Position numbers and translations under genes: made by a program. Below are positions 26,178 to 36,438 of a stretch of 64,000 nucleotides of DNA, one piece after another. The notes beneath the pieces were generated by a model that ran no database searches, had not been told where the DNA came from, and saw only the letters and a program-made list of their open reading frames with translations. This DNA comes from Saccharomonospora cyanea NA-134. GTDB taxonomy: Bacteria > Actinomycetota > Actinomycetes > Mycobacteriales > Pseudonocardiaceae. Within the stretch, counting starts at the first letter, position 1, and the number at the start of each line of letters is the position of its first letter. The DNA is taken from assembly GCF_000244975.1 (NCBI RefSeq), contig NZ_CM001440.1, positions 5,235,340 through 5,299,339 of the forward strand, in the 5' to 3' direction.

Positions 26178-28784
26178 TCATTCGACGCGGGAGACCTGCA
26201 ACACGTCGTCGGCGGTGTCGAGCGTCGGCGTGTCGACCCGCACCGTGTCGCCGTCGCGGATCTCCCCGGCCAGCAGCTTCTTCGCCAGCCGGTCGCCGAT
26301 GGCCGACTGCACGAGCCTGCGCAGCGGCCGGGCCCCGTAGATGGGGTCGTACCCGTTGATCGCCAACCACTCGCGCGCGGCGGGCGTGACGTCGAGCGTG
26401 AGCCTGCGCTGCGACAGCCGCCTGGCGAGCCGTCCCACCTGGATGTCCACGATCGCGGCGAGCTGTTCGGTGTCGAGCGCACCGAACACCACGATGTCGT
26501 CGAGCCGGTTGAGGAACTCCGGCTTGAAGTGCTGCTGCACCACGGCCATGACCGAGTCCTTGCGCTGCGCGTCCGACAGCGTCGGGTCGGCGATGGCCTG
26601 CGAACCGAGGTTCGATGTCAGCACCAGGATGGTGTTGCGGAAGTCGACCGTGCGGCCCTGACCGTCGGTGAGCCTGCCGTCGTCGAGCACCTGCAACAGC
26701 ACGTCGAACACGTCCGGGTGAGCTTTTTCGACCTCGTCGAGCAGGACCACCGAGTACGGCCGCCTGCGCACCGACTCGGTGAGCTGGCCGCCCTGGTCGT
26801 AGCCCACGTAGCCGGGAGGTGCGCCCACGAGCCGGGCCACCGAGTGCTTCTCGCTGTACTCGCTCATGTCGATGCGCAGGATCGCCCGTTCGTCGTCGAA
26901 CAGGAACTCCGCGAGCGCCTTCGCGAGTTCGGTCTTGCCCACACCCGTGGGCCCGAGGAACAAAAACGATCCCGTCGGCCGGTCCGGGTCGGCCACGCCG
27001 GCGCGGGCGCGGCGCACCGCGTCCGACACGACCTGCACGGCGTCGGGCTGGCCGACGACCCGCTTGGTGAGCTCGTCCTCCATGCGCAGCAGCTTGCCGG
27101 TCTCGCCCTCCAGCAGCCGCCCGGCGGGGATCCCGGTCCAGGCGCTCACCACGTCGGCGACGTCGTCCGCGCCGACCTCCTCCTTGAGCATCACGTCGGC
27201 GGCCTTCTCCTCGGTGGCGCGGGTGGCCTCCTCCAGCTCCTTCTCAAGCGCCGGAATGCGGCCGTACCGCAGCTCGGCCGCCCGGCCGAGGTCGGCGTCG
27301 CGCTCGGCGCGGTCGGCCTCTCCCCGGAGCTGCTCCAACTGCTCCTTCAGCTCGCGGACGCGCTCGATGGAGCCCTTCTCGTTCTGCCACCGCGCGGTCA
27401 GCGCGTTCAGCTCCTCCCGCCGCTCGGCCAGCTCGGCCCGCAGTGCCTCCAGACGCTCACGCGAGGCCGGGTCGTCCTCCTTGGACAGCGCCATCTCCTC
27501 GATCTCCATGCGCCGGACCGCGCGCTCCACCTCGTCGATCTCGACGGGGCGTGAGTCGATCTCCATGCGCAGGCGCGAAGCCGCCTCGTCGACGAGGTCG
27601 ATGGCCTTGTCGGGCAGGAACCGGGCCGTGATGTAGCGGTCGGACAGCGTCGCCGCGGCCACCAGCGCGGCGTCGGTGATGCGCACACCGTGGTGGACCT
27701 CGTAGCGCTCCTTGAGACCGCGAAGGATGCCCACGGCGTCCTCGACCGACGGCTCGCCCACGAACACCTGCTGGAAACGCCGTTCCAGTGCGGCGTCCTT
27801 CTCGATGCGCTCGCGGTACTCGTCGAGCGTCGTGGCACCGACCATGCGCAGCTCACCACGCGCGAGCATCGGCTTGATCATGTTGCCCGCGTCGAGCGAG
27901 GAGTCACCGCCGCCCGCCGCGCCCGCGCCGACGATCGTGTGCAGCTCGTCGATGAAGGTGACGACCTGGCCGTCGGATTCCTTGATCTCCTTGAGGACGG
28001 CCTTCAGTCGCTCCTCGAACTCACCGCGGTACTTGGCGCCCGCCACCATCGAACCGAGGTCCAGGGCCACCACCCGCTTGCCGCGCAACGACTCGGGCAC
28101 GTCGCCCGCGACGATGCGCTGGGCCAGCCCCTCCACGATCGCGGTCTTGCCGACGCCGGGCTCGCCGATGAGCACGGGGTTGTTCTTGGTCCGCCGCGAC
28201 AGCACCTGCACGACCCGGCGGATCTCGGCGTCCCTGCCGATCACCGGGTCCAGCTCGCCTGCCCTGGCGCGCTCGGTGAGGTCGACGCCGTACTTCTCCA
28301 GCGCCTTGTACGTGCCCTCGGGCTCGGGCGTCGTCACCCGCGCCGAACCGCGGACCTTGGTGAACGCGTCCCGCAGCGCGTCGGGTGTGGCCCCGTGCCG
28401 CTTCAGCAGACTCGCCACCGGCCCGCCCTCGGCGGCCAGCCCGACGAGCACGTGTTCGGTGGAGACGTACTCGTCGCCCAACTCGGTGGCGAGCTTCTGG
28501 GCGTGGGTCAACGACTTCACGGCGTACGTGTCGAACTGCGGCGACGAGACGGTGGCCCCCGTGGCCGACGGCAGTGCCGACGTGATCGGTTCCAGCTCCT
28601 TGCGGACGAGGTCGACGTCGGCACCCACGGCCGAGAGCAGGGGGGAGGCCAGCCCGTCACTCTGGGACAGCAGCGCGCCCAGCAGGTGGGCGGGCGAGAT
28701 CTCCGGGTTACCCGCCATGGTGGCGGCCTGCGCCGCCGACGAGATCGCCTGCTGCGTTTTCGTGGTCGGGTTGAAAGCGTCCAT
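26178..28784 (-). CDS. clpB: ATP-dependent disaggregase ClpB
   Basis: The 868-residue AAA+ hexamer threads aggregated protein through its pore, working with DnaK. Visible parts are the N domain (1-145), NBD1 with Walker A GEPGVGKT near 206 and [12 protein letters not shown], the long coiled-coil middle domain (about 410-530, [20 protein letters not shown]), NBD2 with Walker A GPTGVGKT near 610, and arginine-finger regions. Length is normal. Upstream lie an HspR HAIR site and a GGAAC-N17-CGTT promoter of the SigR/SigH class. A hairpin follows the gene. It is divergent from the symporter gene. Confidence 0.98.
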   Translation of the reverse strand: MDAFNPTTKTQQAISSAAQAATMAGNPEISPAHLLGALLSQSDGLASPLLSAVGADVDLVRKELEPITSALPSATGATVSSPQFDTYAVKSLTHAQKLATELGDEYVSTEHVLVGLAAEGGPVASLLKRHGATPDALRDAFTKVRGSARVTTPEPEGTYKALEKYGVDLTERARAGELDPVIGRDAEIRRVVQVLSRRTKNNPVLIGEPGVGKTAIVEGLAQRIVAGDVPESLRGKRVVALDLGSMVAGAKYRGEFEERLKAVLKEIKESDGQVVTFIDELHTIVGAGAAGGGDSSLDAGNMIKPMLARGELRMVGATTLDEYRERIEKDAALERRFQQVFVGEPSVEDAVGILRGLKERYEVHHGVRITDAALVAAATLSDRYITARFLPDKAIDLVDEAASRLRMEIDSRPVEIDEVERAVRRMEIEEMALSKEDDPASRERLEALRAELAERREELNALTARWQNEKGSIERVRELKEQLEQLRGEADRAERDADLGRAAELRYGRIPALEKELEEATRATEEKAADVMLKEEVGADDVADVVSAWTGIPAGRLLEGETGKLLRMEDELTKRVVGQPDAVQVVSDAVRRARAGVADPDRPTGSFLFLGPTGVGKTELAKALAEFLFDDERAILRIDMSEYSEKHSVARLVGAPPGYVGYDQGGQLTESVRRRPYSVVLLDEVEKAHPDVFDVLLQVLDDGRLTDGQGRTVDFRNTILVLTSNLGSQAIADPTLSDAQRKDSVMAVVQQHFKPEFLNRLDDIVVFGALDTEQLAAIVDIQVGRLARRLSQRRLTLDVTPAAREWLAINGYDPIYGARPLRRLVQSAIGDRLAKKLLAGEIRDGDTVRVDTPTLDTADDVLQVSRVE

Positions 28785-28826
28785 CCCTCACCTCTGGTGT
28801 GTGTGAAGACCCTCTTCGACATCATT

Positions 28827-28852
28827 AACGTCAGAAAAGTTGAGCCTGTTCC
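28827..28852 (-). promoter_or_regulatory. SigR/SigH-type promoter of clpB
   Basis: On the minus strand GGAAC (complement of 28848-28852) is followed after 17 nt by CGTT (complement of 28827-28830), matching the thiol/heat-stress ECF sigma consensus GGAAT-N18-GTT of streptomycetes and mycobacteria. The -35 element lies inside the 7-nt spacer of the HAIR site. Confidence 0.6.
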
Positions 28853-28859
28853 ACTCAAG
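28839..28859. promoter_or_regulatory. HAIR operator for HspR at clpB
   Basis: GTTGAGC-N7-ACTCAAG differs at two bases from the HspR consensus CTTGAGT-N7-ACTCAAG. It lies 55 bp before the clpB start codon. Confidence 0.88.
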
Positions 28860-28882
28860 GGGCCACGATCGTGGAGTTTGGC

Positions 28883-28913
28883 GGTAACAATGGGTAACAG
28901 ATGGCTTGTTACC
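28883..28913. promoter_or_regulatory. GGTAACA repeats before the AGCS symporter gene
   Basis: GGTAACAA (28883-28890) and GGTAACAG (28893-28900) are direct copies and TTGTTACC (28906-28913) is an inverted copy, all within 31 bp and 39 nt ahead of the start codon. The arrangement suggests an operator for a dimeric or multimeric regulator. Confidence 0.5.
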
Positions 28914-28951
28914 CTTGTCACAGGCCACCCTTTGGGGTCAACTACCGGACC

Positions 28952-30553
28952 ATGGCTGTTATCACCAGCGTTACCGCCTCGTCAGGTCCACCGGCCGACG
29001 CGGGAGACTCGACTACCCAGGTCCTCGCGGCCGAGGAGGGCTTCCTCGGTTCCGTCGAGGAGAACATCAACAGCGTCTTCCAACCCGTCACCGACGCCCT
29101 GTCCGGTTTCGTCTTCGGAGAGGTCACCATCGGGAGCATCTCGTTCCCGTGGATCGTGGCCTGGCTGGTCCTCGCCGCCACGGTGTTCTCCATCTACTTC
29201 GGCTTCGTCCAGTTCCGGAAGTTCAAACTCGCCGTCGACATCGTGCGCGGCAAGTACACCGACAAGGACGAGCCCGGCGAGATCAACCACTTCCAGGCAC
29301 TGAGCTCGGCGGTGTCCGGCACCGTCGGTCTCGGCAACATCGCCGGTGTCGGTGTCGCGGTCACCATCGGTGGCGCGGGCGCGACCTTCTGGATGATCGT
29401 CGCGGGCCTGCTCGGCATGTGCACCAAGTTCGTGGAATGCACCCTGGGGGTGAAGTACCGCGAGGTGCACGCGGACGGCACCGTCTCCGGCGGCCCGATG
29501 CACTACCTGCGCAAAGGTCTCGCCGAACGGTTCAACAACGGCTTCGGTGCCGGACTCGGCAAGGTCCTCGCGGTCCTGGCGGCGATCATGCTGCTGTTCT
29601 TCGCGCTCGCGGGCGGCAACATGTTCCAGGCCAACCAGACCTTCGCCCAGCTCCGTGACGTCACGGGTGGCGAGGAGGGCTTCCTCGGCGGCGACGGCGC
29701 GGCGTTCGTCTTCGGCGTGATCCTGGCGATCCTCGTCGGCATGGTCATCATCGGCGGCATCAAGTCGGTCGGCGCGGTGACGAGCCGCCTCGTGCCCACC
29801 ATGGCGATCATCTACATCGCCGCGTGTCTCATCGTCATCCTCGTCAACTTCACCTCGGTTCCCGCCGCCGTCGGTGAGATCATCTCCGGCGCGTTCAGCG
29901 CCGAAGGCGTCGTCGGTGGCGCGATCGGTGCCCTGATCGTCGGTTTCCAGCGTTCGGCGTTCTCCAACGAGGCCGGCCTGGGCTCCGCTCCCATCGCCCA
30001 CTCCGCGGTGAAGACCAAGAACCCCATCACCGAGGGCTACGTCGCCCTGCTGGAGCCGTTCATCGACACCGTGGTCGTCTGCACCATGACGGCGCTGACG
30101 ATCGTGATCGCCAAGACCCAGTTCTGGGAGGACGCCAAGCTCGCGTACGTACAGAACGGCGAGACCGCCGACGGTGTCACCGTGACGTCCGAGTCCTTCG
30201 CCACCGTGCTGCCCTGGTTCCCCTACATCCTCACGATCGCCGTGGCACTCTTCGCGATCTCCACGATGATCACCTGGGGCTACTACGGCCAGAAGGCGTG
30301 GGCGTTCCTCTTCGGCAAGTCCCGCGTCAGCGAGCGCGTGTACCAGGTGATCTTCTGCCTGTTCATCGTCGCGGGCTGCGTGCTCACGCTGGGCAGCGTG
30401 CTGTCCTTCGCCGACGCCGTGCTGTTCCTGCTGGCACTGTTCAACATCATCGGCCTGTACCTGCTCGTGCCGGTGGTGAAGAACGAGGTGAAGGACTTCG
30501 CCGCGAAGCTGCGTTCGGGTGAGGTGAAGAAGGTGGAGAAGGTGAAGAGCTGA
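28952..30553 (+). CDS. Alanine/glycine:cation symporter (AGCS family)
   Basis: The 533-residue protein has about 11 membrane segments. It shows the AGCS signatures SSAVSGTVGLGNIAGVGVAVTIGGAGATFWMIVAGLLGM, LGVKYREVHADGTVSGGPMHYL, and FQRSAFSNEAGLGSAPIAHSAVKT. These carriers bring in alanine, glycine or glutamine with sodium or protons. The N-terminus has a 50-residue extension with charged residues (LAAEEGFLGSVEENINSVF), which is typical of larger members. ATG 28952 is preferred over 28901. A regulatory repeat cluster lies upstream and a long-loop hairpin downstream. Confidence 0.92.
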   Translation: MAVITSVTASSGPPADAGDSTTQVLAAEEGFLGSVEENINSVFQPVTDALSGFVFGEVTIGSISFPWIVAWLVLAATVFSIYFGFVQFRKFKLAVDIVRGKYTDKDEPGEINHFQALSSAVSGTVGLGNIAGVGVAVTIGGAGATFWMIVAGLLGMCTKFVECTLGVKYREVHADGTVSGGPMHYLRKGLAERFNNGFGAGLGKVLAVLAAIMLLFFALAGGNMFQANQTFAQLRDVTGGEEGFLGGDGAAFVFGVILAILVGMVIIGGIKSVGAVTSRLVPTMAIIYIAACLIVILVNFTSVPAAVGEIISGAFSAEGVVGGAIGALIVGFQRSAFSNEAGLGSAPIAHSAVKTKNPITEGYVALLEPFIDTVVVCTMTALTIVIAKTQFWEDAKLAYVQNGETADGVTVTSESFATVLPWFPYILTIAVALFAISTMITWGYYGQKAWAFLFGKSRVSERVYQVIFCLFIVAGCVLTLGSVLSFADAVLFLLALFNIIGLYLLVPVVKNEVKDFAAKLRSGEVKKVEKVKS

Positions 30554-30584
30554 GGTCTCCTCACCGCTCGGCACCCGACGGCGA

Positions 30585-30643
30585 TCGACCCCCGAAGGCC
30601 GTCCTGCTCGGCCACACCGGTCGCTGACGACCTCGGGGGTCGA
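30585..30643 (+). terminator. Long-loop hairpin after AGCS gene
   Basis: TCGACCCCCGA (30585-30595) pairs perfectly with TCGGGGGTCGA (30633-30643) over a 37-nt loop that has smaller internal pairing. It lies 32 nt after the stop codon. Confidence 0.5.
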
Positions 30644-30736
30644 CCCGTGTGTGGGTCCTCCTCCACCGGATGTCGCCGGTTCTCCGGCAGACTTACTGTT
30701 GTCGACGACTCGTCGGGTGTGACAGAAGGAGCCAGG

Positions 30737-30784
30737 GTGTTGCGTGGCAGTGCGTACTACTCGCGCTCGGCGCGGACGCTGTGA
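30737..30784 (+). CDS. Possible 15-residue leader peptide ahead of the flavohaemoglobin gene
   Basis: A GTG-started open frame, VLRGSAYYSRSARTL, has an excellent AGAAGGAG ribosome site 5-6 nt upstream and ends 9 nt before the flavohaemoglobin ATG. TACTGT at 30694-30699 is a plausible -10 box. Its two tyrosines and run of Arg/Ser codons make a translation-linked control possible. It is too short to be judged by composition, and may only serve to deliver ribosomes to the next start codon. Confidence 0.4.
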   Translation: MLRGSAYYSRSARTL

Positions 30785-30793
30785 GGCGGGCTG

Positions 30794-31981
30794 ATGACAG
30801 ACAACCGGATCAGTCCCATTCCCGAACTGGCCCCACCTCGCGAAGCGCCGCCCGCCGTGACCAACCTCGTCGAGAACATCGAGCGGAGCTGGCAGCTCGC
30901 CCAGCCCTACCGCGAAGAGGTGGAACAGGAGTTCTACCGCCTCCTGTTCCACCTCTCGCCGTCCGCACGGGAGTTCTTTCCCGTGAGCATGCAGGCGGAG
31001 AACGGGCGCGCCGTGCGCGCCCTGCTCCGCGTGCTGCGGTCGGTGCACCGGCCCGACGACCTGGTGCCCGTGCTGCGCCAGCTCGGTAGGGACCACCGCA
31101 AGTTCGGGCTGGCTCCCGCGCACTACGAGGCCGCGGGTACCGCGTTGCTCGGCTCGCTGAAGCACTGCCTGGGTCCGGCCTGGACCCCCGAGGTCGAACG
31201 GGCCTGGGCGGAGGCCTACACGCTCGTGGCGAGGGCCATGCAGGAAGCGGCGGCCGACGCCGAGGCCGACGGTGTCGAGCCACCGTACTGGGTGGGCACC
31301 GTGGCCGAACACCACCGGCTCAGCTGGGATCTCGCGCTGGTGCGGGTCGAACTCGAGACGGCCATCCCCTACCGCGCGGGGCAGTACGTCAGCGTCGAGA
31401 CCCCACAACGGCCCCGCCTGTGGCGATGCCTCTCGCCTGCGAACGCCCCCAGGGCGGACGGCTCGCTGGAGTTCCACGTGCGCGCGGTCGAGGGCGGCTG
31501 GGTGTCCCGCGCCGTCGTGGGGCACACCCAGCCCGGTGACGTGTGGAAGTTCGGCGCCCCGATGGGCTGCCTCAACGTCGACCGCGAGTCGGGCCGACCG
31601 GTTCTCATGGTCGCGGGCGGCACGGGCGTCGCACCGCTCCAGGCGATCATCGACGACCTGGGTCGCTGGGTCGACAACCCGGAGATCACCCTGCTCTACG
31701 GCGCGCGACACTGGGACGACCTCTACGCGCTCGACCAGCTCTACTCGTTCTCCACCAGCAATCCCTGGCTGACCGTGTGGCCCGTGGTGGAGGACGCCTC
31801 CACTGCTCCGGACGTCGAGCAGGGCACACTCGCCGAGGTCGTGAGTCGCTGGGGACCGTGGGAGGAACACGACATCCTGGTGTCCGGTCCGCCCGGCATG
31901 ATCGAGGCCACCGTGACCGCGCTGCTGCGAACGGGCGTGCACCCGAGCCAGATCTCCTACGACCCGTTCCTCACCGCGTGA
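30794..31981 (+). CDS. Flavohaemoglobin, probably type II
   Basis: The 395-residue protein has a globin domain (about 25-155) with the proximal-histidine region LGRDHRKFGLAPAHYEAAGTALL. It is joined to a ferredoxin-reductase FAD domain (PYRAGQYVSVETPQRPRLWRCLSPANAP, about 195-225) and an NAD domain (VLMVAGGTGVAPLQAIIDDL, LVSGPPGM). Classical Hmp proteins detoxify nitric oxide. Those of type II, such as Rv0385, are reported to act on D-lactate instead. The unusual RLWRCLSPAN flavin motif and the location near clpB, as in M. tuberculosis, favour type II. Both domains are complete. Confidence 0.85.
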   Translation: MTDNRISPIPELAPPREAPPAVTNLVENIERSWQLAQPYREEVEQEFYRLLFHLSPSAREFFPVSMQAENGRAVRALLRVLRSVHRPDDLVPVLRQLGRDHRKFGLAPAHYEAAGTALLGSLKHCLGPAWTPEVERAWAEAYTLVARAMQEAAADAEADGVEPPYWVGTVAEHHRLSWDLALVRVELETAIPYRAGQYVSVETPQRPRLWRCLSPANAPRADGSLEFHVRAVEGGWVSRAVVGHTQPGDVWKFGAPMGCLNVDRESGRPVLMVAGGTGVAPLQAIIDDLGRWVDNPEITLLYGARHWDDLYALDQLYSFSTSNPWLTVWPVVEDASTAPDVEQGTLAEVVSRWGPWEEHDILVSGPPGMIEATVTALLRTGVHPSQISYDPFLTA

Positions 31982-31990
31982 CCGCGTGCC

Positions 31991-32431
31991 TCACGACCGC
32001 TGGGGACGCCACACCACCAGTGCGTTCTGCCTGCGGACGGGAACGATGTCCCTGCGGTAGGAGGCGTGCACGGCGGCGGCCGCCTGCTCCGCCGCCGCGT
32101 AGGCCGCGGCGAGTTCCTCGGTCAGCTCGGCGACACGCTGCCGCAACTCGCCGACCTCGTTCTCCAGTTCGATGATGCGCTTGATCCCGGCGAGATTGAC
32201 GCCCTCCTCCTGCGAAAGGCGCTGCACCTCCCGCAGCTGGGCGATGTCACGCATGGAGTAGCGCCGTCCGCCTCCGGCCGCCCGTCCCGGGCTGACCAGG
32301 CCCAGCCTGTCGTACGACCGGAGCGTCTGGGCGTGCAGCCCTGACAACTGTGCCGCCACGGAGATGACGAAGACCGGGGTGTCCTCGTCAGCCCCGTGTG
32401 GCAACCCGATGGATGGACCGGAACCGAACAT
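31991..32431 (-). CDS. hspR: Heat-shock repressor HspR (MerR family)
   Basis: The 146-residue protein has a MerR-type winged helix (FVISVAAQLSGLHAQTLRSYDRLGLVSPGRAAGGGRRYSMRDIAQLREVQRLSQEEGVNLAGIKRIIELE, about 18-90), a coiled coil to about 118, and a tail ending VRRQNALVVWRPQRS. HspR binds HAIR sites together with DnaK and represses dnaK and clpB operons; heat or unfolded protein titrates DnaK and relieves repression. It is the last gene of dnaK-grpE-dnaJ-hspR, 7 nt after dnaJ. It converges with the flavohaemoglobin gene 9 bp away. Confidence 0.96.
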   Translation of the reverse strand: MFGSGPSIGLPHGADEDTPVFVISVAAQLSGLHAQTLRSYDRLGLVSPGRAAGGGRRYSMRDIAQLREVQRLSQEEGVNLAGIKRIIELENEVGELRQRVAELTEELAAAYAAAEQAAAAVHASYRRDIVPVRRQNALVVWRPQRS

Positions 32432-32438
32432 CGGAGCC

Positions 32439-33605
32439 TCACTCCCTGTCTCTCAACAGTGCGGTGATCTCCGGCCGCGGGTCGTGCTTCGCGACCGCCT
32501 CGGCGTAGTCTCGCAGAGCCTGTGCCGCCTGGTCATCCAGTTTGGCGGGCACCACCACCTGCAAGGTGACGAGAAGGTCCCCCTGCGTGCCGTCTCGCTT
32601 GGTGATGCCCTTGCCCCGCACCCGCAGCACCCGGCCGCTGCCGGTGCCCGCCGGGACCTTCACCGAGACCTTCGAGTCCAGCGTCGGCACCGTGACGGTC
32701 GCACCCAGTGCGAGCTCGGAGAACTCCACCGGCAACGTGATGGTCAGGTCGTTGCCGGAACGGCCGAACAGCGGGTGTGGGTTCACGTGCACGCGAACGT
32801 ACAGATCACCCGCGGGCGCGCCGCCGCGCCCCGGCTCACCCTGCCCCGCCAGCCGGATGCGCTGGTTGTCGTCCACACCGGCGGGCACGCGCACCGTCAG
32901 TGTGCGGGTGCGGGTGCTGACACCCTCGCCCGCACACTCGGGGCACGGGTCGTCGATCACCGTGCCACGGCCACGGCACTCACGGCACGGCTCGGAGAAC
33001 GCGAAGGCGCCCTGACTACGGTTCACCAGGCCGGCGCCGTTGCAGACCGAGCACGTCCTCGGCTGCGTACCCGGCCGTGCGCCGTTGCCGCCGCACGTAC
33101 CGCACGTGGCGGGACTGGACAACCGCAACGGCAGCGTGGCGCCCCGCACCGCCTCGGTGAAGTCGATGCGGACGTCGGTCTCGACATCGGCCCCACGCTG
33201 TCCCCTGGTCGACGTCGCGGCACCGCCCCGACGGCCGAACAGGTTGCCGAGCATGTCACCGAGCCCGCCGAAACCTCCGCCTGCGGCCGAACCGAAGATG
33301 TCACCGATGTTGACCCCTCCGGTGCCGCCACCCGGTGGCGGGAACCCGAAGCCGCCGGGAGTGCCGGAGCCGAACAACCTGCGCGCCTCGTCGTACTCCT
33401 TGCGCTTCTCCGGATCCGACAGCACACCGTAGGCCTCGGAGACGGCCTTGAACTTCTTCTCGGCCTCGGCGTTGCCGGGGTTGGCGTCCGGGTGGTTCTC
33501 CCTGGCGAGCTTGCGGTACGCCCTCTTGATCTCGTCGGCCTGGGCGTCGGAGGAGACGCCCAACTCGCGGTAGAAGTCCTTACCGAGCCATTCCCTCGCG
33601 CTCAT
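32439..33605 (-). CDS. dnaJ: Chaperone DnaJ
   Basis: The 388-residue co-chaperone delivers substrates to DnaK and stimulates its ATPase. The J domain (1-75) contains the essential HPD in ARENHPDANPGN. The Gly/Phe-rich linker (about 85-130) follows. The zinc centre has four CxxCxGxG motifs (CGTCGGNG, CSVCNGAG, CRECRGRG, CPECAGEG), and the C-terminal beta-sandwich ends near LRDYAEAVAKHDPRP. It is the third gene of the operon, 27 nt after grpE. Equivalent to DnaJ1 of M. tuberculosis. Confidence 0.97.
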   Translation of the reverse strand: MSAREWLGKDFYRELGVSSDAQADEIKRAYRKLARENHPDANPGNAEAEKKFKAVSEAYGVLSDPEKRKEYDEARRLFGSGTPGGFGFPPPGGGTGGVNIGDIFGSAAGGGFGGLGDMLGNLFGRRGGAATSTRGQRGADVETDVRIDFTEAVRGATLPLRLSSPATCGTCGGNGARPGTQPRTCSVCNGAGLVNRSQGAFAFSEPCRECRGRGTVIDDPCPECAGEGVSTRTRTLTVRVPAGVDDNQRIRLAGQGEPGRGGAPAGDLYVRVHVNPHPLFGRSGNDLTITLPVEFSELALGATVTVPTLDSKVSVKVPAGTGSGRVLRVRGKGITKRDGTQGDLLVTLQVVVPAKLDDQAAQALRDYAEAVAKHDPRPEITALLRDRE

Positions 33606-33632
33606 CAGGCGTCCCCTCCCTTCGACGTCGCG

Positions 33633-34369
33633 TCAGCGTGCGTTCTCATCGGTGTCGCCGGCCGGCGCTTCGCCGTTCGCCGGTGTACCGGCCGCTTCCT
33701 CACCACCGGCGGTGGCCGCGGGCGCGGGTTCGTGGTCGGTGACGCCCACGAGGGCCGCCCGCAGCACGCGGTCGCCGAACCGGTAACCGCGTCGCAGGAC
33801 GGTGGTCACCGTGGGGCCGTCCACATCGGGCGAGGTGTCGTGCTGGACGGCCTCGTGGACCGTCGGATCGAACTCGTCGCCCTCCCTGGCGAAGGGTTCG
33901 AGTCCGGCCTTCTCCAGCACGCCGACCAACTTGTCCGCCACGGCCTTGAACGCACCCGTGAGGTCACCGTGTGCCTCGGCCCGCTCCAGGTCGTCGAGCA
34001 GCGGCAGCAGGTCGCCCACCACGGTGGCCCTGCCGCTCTCCGCCATGGCGTCGCGCTCACGTTCGACGCGCCTGCGGTAGTTGGCGTACTCAGCCTGCAC
34101 CCGCTGCAGGTCGGCTGTGCGTTCCTGGAGCTGCTTCTCCAGCTCCTTCTCCGCTTCGGACACAACGGTTCCGGTGGCCTCGTCGGCCGTGTCCGCAGCA
34201 GGCCCGGAGGCGTCCGCCTCCGCGGCGGGCACCTCCTGAGCCTCCTCGGCGACAGCCTCGGCGCCGTCCTGGGCGCGCAGCTCACCGGTCTCGGGATCGA
34301 GTTTTCGACGGTCCCGCACGACCACTGGCTCCTGTTCCCGTTCGTCGGCTGACTCGGACTGGCGCTCGG

Positions 34370-34373
<4 letters not shown>
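33633..34373 (-). CDS. grpE: Nucleotide exchange factor GrpE
   Basis: The 246-residue protein releases ADP from DnaK. The N-terminal 80 residues are acidic and probably disordered. The long coiled coil ([34 protein letters not shown]) leads to the four-helix region ([28 protein letters not shown]) and the beta wing ([40 protein letters not shown]). The tail ([31 protein letters not shown]) is low-complexity. Its start overlaps the dnaK stop by 4 nt, giving coupled translation. Confidence 0.96.
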
Positions 34374-36241
<1,868 letters not shown>

Positions 36242-36306
36242 GGTGTCTTTCCCTCCTGCGTTGGTGCTGCCTGTGGCTGTGTGGGCGATGTGCGCCCATC
36301 AGCGAA

Positions 36307-36327
36307 GTTGAGTGAGGCTCACTCAAG
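36307..36327. promoter_or_regulatory. HAIR operator 1 for HspR at dnaK
   Basis: GTTGAGT-N7-ACTCAAG, one base from the HspR consensus, overlaps the edge of the -10 box and the transcription start of the dnaK promoter. Confidence 0.92.
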
Positions 36328-36356
36328 TTTTATCCGGACAGGCTTCGGGTCGTCAA
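36327..36356 (-). promoter_or_regulatory. Housekeeping-type promoter of dnaK operon
   Basis: On the minus strand TTGACG (complement of 36351-36356) and TAAAAC (complement of 36327-36332) are 18 nt apart, close to the principal sigma factor consensus. The promoter lies exactly between two HAIR sites. Confidence 0.75.
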
Positions 36357-36362
36357 TCCGGA

Positions 36363-36383
36363 GTTGAGCGTCCTTCACTCAAG
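36363..36383. promoter_or_regulatory. HAIR operator 2 for HspR at dnaK
   Basis: GTTGAGC-N7-ACTCAAG lies just upstream of the -35 box, 56 bp from HAIR 1, so HspR-DnaK complexes could bracket the polymerase site. Confidence 0.9.
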
Positions 36384-36438
36384 GTTCCTGCCTGTCCCAA
36401 CGAAGGCCCCCCGTCCGATGTTCCCGGCTTCCCGAAAA

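Noticed and set aside
28785-28951. Glycine riboswitch before the AGCS symporter
   Set aside because: None of the conserved glycine-aptamer core is present; the gap is filled by HAIR, promoter and GGTAACA repeats.
28982-31942. A 986-codon minus-strand frame opposite the symporter and flavohaemoglobin
   Set aside because: Antisense run of open codons typical of GC-rich DNA; rich in His, Arg, Asp and Gly without any domain.
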